Assembly: GCA_016793525.1 (NCBI GenBank)
Contig: JAEUJT010000350.1
Span: 1 to 6,650, forward strand
Reading direction: 5' to 3'
DNA: 6,650 nt
Source: Archangium sp.
GTDB lineage: Bacteria; Myxococcota; Myxococcia; Myxococcales; Myxococcaceae
The position numbers and the translations under genes are program-made. Within the stretch, counting starts at the first letter, position 1; each line of letters opens with the position of its first letter. Shown piece by piece: positions 1-5,259 of this stretch. Under the pieces are notes generated by a model that worked only from the letters and a program-made list of their open reading frames with translations, was not told where the DNA came from and made no database searches.

Positions 1-1597
1 CTGGGTGCGCTGCCAGCTCGGCGTAGGTCGACGGCGCCGCGCTCCCACTGTCTGTCACCACTTTCCGAGCGACCTCCTCGTTCACTGTGAGCAACACGGT
101 GAGGTACGGCCGCTTGTCGCCGTAGACCATCGACTGCGACACGAGCGGGAAGGTCTTGAGCAGGTTCTCCAGGTTCTGCGGAGCGACGTTCTTTCCGCCA
201 GCGGTGACGATGATGTCTTTCTTGCGGTCGGTGATGCGCACGTAGCCGTCGCCATCGATTTCTCCGATGTCGCCAGAATGAAACCAGCCGTCTGCGGTCA
301 ACACCTCGGCGGTGGCGGCCTCGTGCCGGTGGTAGCCGCGCATGATGTGTGGGCCCCGCAGCAGCACTTCGCCGTCGGCCGCTATCGCCACTTCGGTTTC
401 GGGAAGAGCGCGCCCCACGGTGCCGATTTTCGTCGCGCCCGGCACGTTGATGGTCGACGGCCCGCTCGTCTCCGTGAGGCCGTAGCCCTCGCACACGGTG
501 ATGCCCAACATCTCGAAGAAGAGGCCGATTTTGCGCGACAGCGGTGCTCCGCCCGAGACGAACAGGCGCATTCGCCCACCGAGCTTTTCATCGAGCGCCG
601 TACGCACCTTGCGGAACACCAACACCTTGGCCAGCCGCCACTGCACGGAGTCGTAGGCCCGCCCCGCCTGGTGCGCTTCGCAGTACGCGTCGAACTGGCC
701 GAACGCCCATCGACCGAGCTGGCCCTTCACCCCTGGAGCGGAGGTGGCGCTGCTCTGCACTCCGGCGAAGACCTTCTCGAACAGCCTGGGCACCGCGGGG
801 AAGATGGTGGGCCGCGTCTCGCTCAAGTTGCCGACGACTTTTTCGACCGACTCGGCGAACACCATGGTGAAGCCGATGGCGACCCACGCCGCCTTGACCG
901 CCTGCGCGAAGGAGTGCGCGAGCGGCAAGAAGAGCATCACCGCGTCGTCGTTCACCATCACGTCGAGGTTGCGAACCGACGCCGCCTCGAAGGCCCAATT
1001 GCCGTGCGACAACATCACGCCTTTGGGGTTTCCCGTCGTGCCCGAGGTGTAGATGAAGTGGCACAGGTCGCTCGGCTCGATGGCCGCGGCGCGCGCATCG
1101 AAGCCATCGCTCTGCCGGCCTCGCGCCACGAGCGCGTCGAGCGAGATGACGTCGTCGCCAGCCGCGCCGCTCAACGTCACCACGTGGCGCACGCTCGAGG
1201 CGTTCGCTCGCACCGCTCGAATTCGGGTGAGGCGGCCGGTGTGTTTCCCATCGGAGATGTCGGCGTCGACGAACAGCACCGAGGCTCCGGAGTCGTTGAG
1301 CACGAACAGCGCTTCATCGGGCGTGTTCGACGGGTAGATGGGCACACACACCGCGCGCGCCGCTGCGATGGCCAGGTCGACCACGGCCCACGCCACGCTG
1401 GTCGGAGCGAACACCGCCACCCGGTCTCCGGGTTGAACGCCCAGCGCGACCAACCCGTTGGAGACCGCACGGACCTGCGCGACCAGCTCGGGCCACGACA
1501 CATCGGCCCAGGCGCCGTCGACCTTGTGCCGCGCTGCGGGCGTGGTGGCGTGGGTCCGCGCGCGTGCCACCACCATGTCGACCAGAGTTCGCTCCAT
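1..1597 (-). CDS. Long-chain fatty-acid--CoA ligase (AMP-forming), C-terminus cut by window edge
   Basis: Predicted to activate long-chain fatty acids: ATP plus fatty acid gives acyl-AMP, then acyl-CoA, in the cytoplasm or at the inner membrane face, feeding beta-oxidation or lipid synthesis. The 532 visible residues start at an ATG reading MERTLVDMVV. Seen directly: the ATP-binding P-loop motif YTSGTTGNPKG at residues 183-193, LPLAHSFAQ at 224-232 (H228), the adenylate motif YGLTET at 372-377, GWFHSGDIG around D443, and the hinge TDRKKD with D457 and R458, followed by TAGGKNVAP. This motif order and spacing fit the FAA1/FadD15-like long-chain acyl-CoA synthetases (about 600 residues), so roughly the last 60-70 residues, including the end of the mobile C-terminal domain, lie outside. 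No Shine-Dalgarno precedes the ATG; a TACACT box sits 8 nt upstream. It is separated from the next gene by that gene's terminator, so it is probably its own transcription unit. Exact chain-length preference cannot be read from sequence. Confidence 0.95.
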   Translation of the reverse strand, partial: MERTLVDMVVARARTHATTPAARHKVDGAWADVSWPELVAQVRAVSNGLVALGVQPGDRVAVFAPTSVAWAVVDLAIAAARAVCVPIYPSNTPDEALFVLNDSGASVLFVDADISDGKHTGRLTRIRAVRANASSVRHVVTLSGAAGDDVISLDALVARGRQSDGFDARAAAIEPSDLCHFIYTSGTTGNPKGVMLSHGNWAFEAASVRNLDVMVNDDAVMLFLPLAHSFAQAVKAAWVAIGFTMVFAESVEKVVGNLSETRPTIFPAVPRLFEKVFAGVQSSATSAPGVKGQLGRWAFGQFDAYCEAHQAGRAYDSVQWRLAKVLVFRKVRTALDEKLGGRMRLFVSGGAPLSRKIGLFFEMLGITVCEGYGLTETSGPSTINVPGATKIGTVGRALPETEVAIAADGEVLLRGPHIMRGYHRHEAATAEVLTADGWFHSGDIGEIDGDGYVRITDRKKDIIVTAGGKNVAPQNLENLLKTFPLVSQSMVYGDKRPYLTVLLTVNEEVARKVVTDSGSAAPSTYAELAAHP

Positions 1598-1605
1598 GGG
1601 CCGCG

Positions 1606-1611
1606 AGTGTA
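1606..1611 (-). promoter_or_regulatory. Possible -10 box of the acyl-CoA ligase gene (near-leaderless)
   Basis: The minus strand reads TACACT here, matching TATAAT at four of six positions, and its last base is only 8 nt from the ATG. With usual spacing, transcription would begin about 2 nt before the start codon, which would explain the missing Shine-Dalgarno. No convincing -35 element is seen. An identical hexamer occurs at a similar place before the divergent gene at 5260. Confidence 0.35.
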
Positions 1612-1626
1612 GCGTTCTTCAACGCT
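1611..1626. promoter_or_regulatory. Inverted repeat, candidate operator of the acyl-CoA ligase gene
   Basis: Perfect dyad AGCGTT-N4-AACGCT (6-bp arms). It overlaps the putative -10 box by one base and would fill the -10/-35 spacer, a usual place for a repressor to bind. Fatty-acid genes are often controlled by TetR- or GntR-type repressors that respond to acyl-CoA, but this sequence does not match an operator consensus I know. Calling it an operator is inference. Confidence 0.35.
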
Positions 1627-1767
1627 TCACCGGTGCGCCTGTCGGCTCGTGGGGCGGAGTCGAGGTCGCGCGGAATGCGGGTGACCTCACGGAGCGAAGG
1701 TGTCGTGTGGTCGGGCCTTCTCTCTCCGTCGCCCCGGAGGTCTCTTGACGTGGCGGCACCACATGGC

Positions 1768-1783
1768 TTCGCGCCAGCGCGAA
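1768..1783. repeat. 16-bp palindrome between the ligase and the EF-hand gene
   Basis: TTCGCGC-CA-GCGCGAA, perfect 7-bp arms around a 2-bp centre. The loop is too short for a good RNA hairpin and no T-tract follows on either strand, so it is not a terminator. It looks more like a dimer-binding DNA site, about 170 bp upstream of the ligase start. Function unknown. Confidence 0.4.
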
Positions 1784-1802
1784 ACAGACTGACCGAGTTG
1801 AC

Positions 1803-1840
1803 GAAAAACGAAAACACCCCGCCCTGAGGGCGAGGCGTCT
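1803..1840 (-). terminator. Rho-independent terminator after the EF-hand lipoprotein gene
   Basis: On the minus strand, an 8-bp G/C-rich stem (CCTCGCCC / GGGCGGGG, one G-U pair) closes a TCA triloop; further wobble and A-U pairs can extend it to about 13 bp. It is followed at once by the T-rich run TGTTTTCGTTTTT. It starts about 22 nt after the stop codon at 1863. It probably ends transcription of the EF-hand gene and, if the two are co-transcribed, of the LamG gene upstream of it. Confidence 0.85.
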
Positions 1841-1862
1841 CGTACCGCAGCGTCATTGACGG

Positions 1863-2699
1863 CTACTCGGCGTCGCGGCCTTCGATGATGCGGAGCTGAA
1901 TCGCCTGCTTGAGCGCCAGCTTCTCCGCGTCGCTGAGCGAGCCGTTGCCGTCGGCGTCGAACTTGGCCACCACCTCCGAGCGGCGCTCGCGGAAGGCGGC
2001 GAGGCGATCGCTGCGCAGCTTCAGGCGCTCGATGGGTTCCAGCGTGCCGCTGTCGTTCGAGTCGTATTCGGCCAGCACGTTGGCGCGCGCGGCTTGCACG
2101 CGGGCGATGAAGGCAGCCTTCGCGGCCTGGCGCTCGGTGGCGTCGAGGGTGTCGTCGTGGTTCGCGTCGAAGCGCTCCAACACGGTGGCGCGGATCCGCT
2201 GGCAGCGGGCCTCGAGGGCGTCGACCAGCGCGGTGCGCTCCTCGGTGGAGAGAGAATGGTCGCCGTTCTCGTCGAACACGAAACGCAGGCGCTTGGCGAC
2301 GTGAATGCGGTGACGCAGACCGAAGCGCGCGAGCACCGGGTGGCCCACGCGGGCCGCGAGGTCGCTCTTCAACGCCTGTCGCTCTGCCGCTTCGAGGCGG
2401 CCACTCCCATCGGCGTCGTACCGCTGCAGCACCCGCTCGCGCCGCGCACCGAGGTCGCACACGCCGTCACCCTCGGTGGGAACCTCAGGCACCTCCGCCG
2501 CTTCATCGGCCGAGATCGAGGCCTCGTCATCGCTCTCCGCGCCGGCCACGTCTGCGGTCGCGTCGCCCGACTCCTCGGCCACCGTCAGCGCCGCCGAGGC
2601 TTCACCCACCATCGAGTCGTCTTCAGACAGCGCGCCGTTGCAGCCGAAACCGACCGCCGCGAGTGAGAGAGAAAACAGCGTGGAACGAAGCGTCTTCAT
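1863..2699 (-). CDS. Predicted lipoprotein with five EF-hand calcium-binding loops
   Basis: 278 residues. The ATG is chosen because AAGGAG lies 9 nt upstream and a signal peptide begins right there (MKTLRSTLF..., hydrophobic to residue 19, then C20). The lipobox VGFGC is not textbook (Phe at -2, Gly at -3) but acceptable. Residues 21-80 form an acidic, Ala/Glu/Asp/Ser-rich linker. Five 12-residue EF-hand loops follow at 95-106 (DADGSGRLEAAE), 143-154, 178-189, 213-224 and 248-259 (DADGNGSLSDAE). All keep Asp at position 1, Asp/Asn at 3, Asp/Ser/Asn at 5, Leu at 8 and Glu at 12. Loops 2 and 3 replace the position-6 Gly with His and Asp. The flanking helices are rich in Arg, Leu and Ala. Family knowledge predicts calcium binding in the periplasm or at the outer membrane; partner and role are unknown. 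It lies 104 bp downstream of the LamG lipoprotein gene on the same strand and is followed by a strong terminator. Confidence 0.92.
   Translation of the reverse strand: MKTLRSTLFSLSLAAVGFGCNGALSEDDSMVGEASAALTVAEESGDATADVAGAESDDEASISADEAAEVPEVPTEGDGVCDLGARRERVLQRYDADGSGRLEAAERQALKSDLAARVGHPVLARFGLRHRIHVAKRLRFVFDENGDHSLSTEERTALVDALEARCQRIRATVLERFDANHDDTLDATERQAAKAAFIARVQAARANVLAEYDSNDSGTLEPIERLKLRSDRLAAFRERRSEVVAKFDADGNGSLSDAEKLALKQAIQLRIIEGRDAE
1923..2417 (-). repeat. Five tandem EF-hand loops (coding repeat)
   Basis: The calcium loops are encoded at 2382-2417, 2238-2273, 2133-2168, 2028-2063 and 1923-1958. Loops 2 to 5 recur every 35 codons exactly; the first interval is 48 codons, as if 13 residues were inserted. 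This spacing suggests growth by duplication of a 35-residue unit that later diverged, since the nucleotide sequences are no longer identical. Confidence 0.85.
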
Positions 2700-2708
2700 G
2701 GGGTGCGT

Positions 2709-2714
2709 CTCCTT
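2709..2714 (-). promoter_or_regulatory. Ribosome binding site of the EF-hand lipoprotein gene
   Basis: The minus strand reads AAGGAG, 9 nt before the ATG at 2697-2699. It decides the start: the reading frame stays open far upstream and has another in-frame ATG at 2733-2735, but that one would put 12 polar residues ahead of the signal peptide. No clear promoter was recognised in the rest of the 104-bp gap (2700-2803). Confidence 0.8.
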
Positions 2715-2803
2715 GTCGTACCGGCCTGGAGACATGAACCGGCTCACCTTCTGAAAGTTGCGGGGCGGCTGAATCAGCAGTCGTTTTGAGAGGTTGTGCC
2801 TAC

Positions 2804-5203
2804 CTAACGCAGGCCTTCGACGCGCACGGCGGAGAGGCGGCACGGCGTCAGCCCGTTCGAGGTGAGGAAAGCGCGCACGACGAGCTCGCCTTCTCCAGTG
2901 GCGGTGATGAAGCCCGGCGCGAAACGACTCACCACCATGGCCGATGTGCTGTGGGCCGCGCTCCCATCGGCTGGACACCAGGCGCCGGAGCCTTCGGCCG
3001 TGCAGTCGGCCCCCTTCGTTGAATCGAGCCAGTACCAGACAGTGTCAGGTCCACGACGCCGCCCCAGGCTGTACCTCACCCCGCCGGGGCAGCCCTCGCC
3101 ACCCAGCGTCTCGGTGAAGCGCGTCACCGCGGCGAAGCGCACCGCGGGCTCGAAGGTCACCGCGGGTCGCGCCGCGTCGTACTGGGGCGGCCCCAGCGTC
3201 ACCGACGTGACGGAGGGCCACCGAGCGGGCTCGACCTCGTCGCTCTCGAGCACCGCGCGGTACTGCAGCCACGGCGCCGTCACCGCGTCGAAGAGAGAAG
3301 GCAGCGTCGACGGCACGGAGCGCCACGTCGGCGCATCACCACAGTCGGCCGTCGTGCACCCGCGCACCGAGACCCGCACCCGCGAGGCGCCGCGGAGGTA
3401 GAGCGCTTCAACCTCGTCGGGAGAGAGCGCGCGCCGCCAGATGGCGACCTCGTCGAGCGTGCCGCCCTGCAGCCCGTACGCGCCGGTGTACGCGCAGCCG
3501 ATGGAGAGCGGAAAGTCGCTCGGCGCGCTCGACAGCTGCGACGCGTCGAAGGGGGCCGACGTGCCAGTCAGCGTGCCGTCGAGGTACAGCCGCGTCACCG
3601 AGCCGTCTCCTGTGAAGACCACATGTGTCCACCGGCCGGGCCGCATTGCGTACCCCGCGGTGATGTTGCCCAACGCGGAGCCGCGGCTCATGAAGTAGCC
3701 GGTAAAGGTGTTGCTGGGCGTGGAGTTGTACAGCACCAGCCCGTTGCTGTTGCCCGGGTAGCTCGTGTTGGTGAGGTGCGTGCCGTTCCCCGTCGCGTTC
3801 ACCATGAACCAGGCCTGGCTCGAGAACACCCCCGTGCGCTGAATGAAGTCGAACGCCGTGAGGCTCCCGATGCCCGTCAGGCACGCCGCGCCCGACGGCA
3901 GGTTGGTGATGCCGTTCCCGAAGAGCGCCGGCCGCCCGGGCGAGAGGTTGTTGTTCGCCGCTCCGCGGCCCGAGAGGAGACCGCCGTCTGGCTCGGTCAC
4001 GCCGGAGCTGTTGAGGAACGGCGCCGCGGGCTCGTCGAGGTGCCACAGGCCGACGAGCCCTTCATTGAGGCCTCCGTCGTGGCCGTCGGCGAGCGGCTGA
4101 CCGAAAGGCGCGAGCGCGGCCCACTCGAGGGAGGACCAGCTGTGCTGCGCCGTGCCTTCCCGGGCGGCGATGGGCCGCGAGGTGAGCGTGCCGCTGCGGC
4201 GCGGCTGACTCGATTGCGCCGCGTACACCGAGCGCACCTCGTCGGCGCTGAGCGCGCGGGTGATGACCGCCACCTCGTCGAGGTCTCCGCGGAGCTGCCG
4301 CCCGATGGTGTTGGTGCGGCCCATGATGAACTGCACGCCGCTGAGCGTCGCCACCTCGGGCGGAATGGGCACCAACCCGAAGTCGACCGCCGCTGTGTTG
4401 CCATTGATGTACAGTTGCAATCGCTGGGCGTTGGTGGTGCCGGCCCCGTCGAAGACGGCGCACACGTGGGTCCAGCGGTCGACGGTGGGCACCCGCACCG
4501 TGCCGTGGCTGCTGCCGGCGAACGCGAAGTTGAAGCCGTCGGGGTTCCCCGCCTGAAGCAGAAAGCCGTTGGTGCCGTCGTACCAACCGGCCAGGCCCTG
4601 GGGAGACGTCACGCGCGGTCGCACCCAGAGACAGAGCGTCAATTCGGTATGTCCGCTCGGGTCGAAGGCCGTGCCTCCGTCGAAAACATCGTCGAGGCCG
4701 TCGAAGGCCAGCGCGTTGCCGAGCACGCCGTCGGTGAGCGAGGGGCCTCCGTCGCGCAGGGCGAGCGGCTCGTCGAAGGAGAAAGCGAGCGGCGTCAACG
4801 CAGCGAAAGGTGAGGTGGCATCGGCCAAGCCGGGCCGGCGGGCGCAAGCGGCGGAGGTGCCGTCGCAGCCGCTCGCGTCTCCGAGGTGCAGCGCGCTGTC
4901 GCTCTCCACCGTCAGGCCGAGGCGTTGCCCGCCGGCGAAGTCGTCGTCGACGAAGGTGGTGCTGGCCAGCGCCGCCTCGGTGTCGAAGGACCACGTGTGC
5001 GCGCAGACACTGGCGGTGGTCTCGGAACAGGGCGACAGCGCGTCGGCCGGCACCTGACAGAAGCCGTCGAGGCACACGAAGCCCTCAGCGCACTCTCCGA
5101 CCGCTCGGCAAGCGAACGCGCGCGCCGTGCTCGGCGTGGAGCCGGTGCAGCCCGCAACCACCGCGAGCGCCACCGACGCCCTGAGCCACCGGAGTTCTCT
5201 CAC
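2804..5203 (-). CDS. Predicted lipoprotein with two LamG (jellyroll) domains
   Basis: 799 residues, beginning at GTG, the only plausible in-frame start; it gives an ideal signal MRELRWLRAS... with lipobox VAGC and lipidated C19. No Shine-Dalgarno is visible. A small Cys knot follows (C32, C38, C44, C49; ECAEGFVCLDGFC), a pattern common after signal peptides of myxobacterial secreted proteins. LamG module 1 spans about 135-330 (GNALAFDGLDD, TLCLWVRP, WTHVCAVFDG, LQLYINGN, LDEVAVITRALSADEV). Module 2 spans about 384-605 (LVGLWHLDE, WTHVVFTGDG, RLYLDGTLTG, LDEVAIWRRALSPDEV). Residues 335-380 link them, and 606-799 look like two beta-sandwich-type segments (LQYRAVLESDE; VWYWLDSTKG...ELVVRAFLTSNG) with paired Cys. 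LamG folds bind sugars or proteins, often with calcium. A binding or adhesion role at the cell surface is inference; no catalytic motif was seen. Similar myxobacterial proteins often carry a DUF2341 domain before LamG, which I do not see here. Divergent from the gene at 5260. Confidence 0.93.
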   Translation of the reverse strand: MRELRWLRASVALAVVAGCTGSTPSTARAFACRAVGECAEGFVCLDGFCQVPADALSPCSETTASVCAHTWSFDTEAALASTTFVDDDFAGGQRLGLTVESDSALHLGDASGCDGTSAACARRPGLADATSPFAALTPLAFSFDEPLALRDGGPSLTDGVLGNALAFDGLDDVFDGGTAFDPSGHTELTLCLWVRPRVTSPQGLAGWYDGTNGFLLQAGNPDGFNFAFAGSSHGTVRVPTVDRWTHVCAVFDGAGTTNAQRLQLYINGNTAAVDFGLVPIPPEVATLSGVQFIMGRTNTIGRQLRGDLDEVAVITRALSADEVRSVYAAQSSQPRRSGTLTSRPIAAREGTAQHSWSSLEWAALAPFGQPLADGHDGGLNEGLVGLWHLDEPAAPFLNSSGVTEPDGGLLSGRGAANNNLSPGRPALFGNGITNLPSGAACLTGIGSLTAFDFIQRTGVFSSQAWFMVNATGNGTHLTNTSYPGNSNGLVLYNSTPSNTFTGYFMSRGSALGNITAGYAMRPGRWTHVVFTGDGSVTRLYLDGTLTGTSAPFDASQLSSAPSDFPLSIGCAYTGAYGLQGGTLDEVAIWRRALSPDEVEALYLRGASRVRVSVRGCTTADCGDAPTWRSVPSTLPSLFDAVTAPWLQYRAVLESDEVEPARWPSVTSVTLGPPQYDAARPAVTFEPAVRFAAVTRFTETLGGEGCPGGVRYSLGRRRGPDTVWYWLDSTKGADCTAEGSGAWCPADGSAAHSTSAMVVSRFAPGFITATGEGELVVRAFLTSNGLTPCRLSAVRVEGLR

Positions 5204-5242
5204 GGAGGCGAAGACACCACGTGAACTGGGCTGAAAACAACG

Positions 5243-5248
5243 TACACT
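5243..5248 (+). promoter_or_regulatory. Possible -10 box of the PqqD-like/HlyD-like gene
   Basis: TACACT, 11 nt before the ATG at 5260. Normal spacing would put the transcription start about 5 nt before the ATG, leaving no room for a Shine-Dalgarno, and none is seen there. Only a weak -35 candidate exists (GTGAAC at 5221-5226, 16-bp spacer). The 56-bp divergent gap 5204-5259 must also hold the promoter of the LamG gene, for which no good box was found. Confidence 0.3.
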
Positions 5249-5259
5249 CCTGCGCTTGC

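Noticed and set aside
5..1612. A 535-codon open frame on the plus strand covering the whole acyl-CoA ligase gene
   Set aside because: It is the opposite-strand shadow of a well-recognised enzyme in GC-rich DNA. Its product is Arg/His-rich with no known motif.
2768..2778. 11-bp palindrome GCTGAATCAGC in the gap between the two lipoprotein genes
   Set aside because: The single-base centre rules out an RNA hairpin and no T-tract follows, so it is not a terminator of the LamG gene. Too short to claim as an operator without comparison.
2700..2978. Upstream extension of the EF-hand gene to an ATG at 2978
   Set aside because: It would overlap the end of the LamG gene, add an Arg/His-rich stretch ahead of a good signal peptide, and ignore the clear AAGGAG before the ATG at 2699.
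3623..4813. A 396-codon plus-strand open frame opposite the LamG lipoprotein gene
   Set aside because: Arg/Glu/Val-rich translation with no motif, lying fully inside the LamG coding region on the other strand.
5218..5223. CACGTG hexamer in the divergent promoter region
   Set aside because: A 6-bp palindrome is expected by chance in GC-rich DNA and the flanks do not extend the symmetry.
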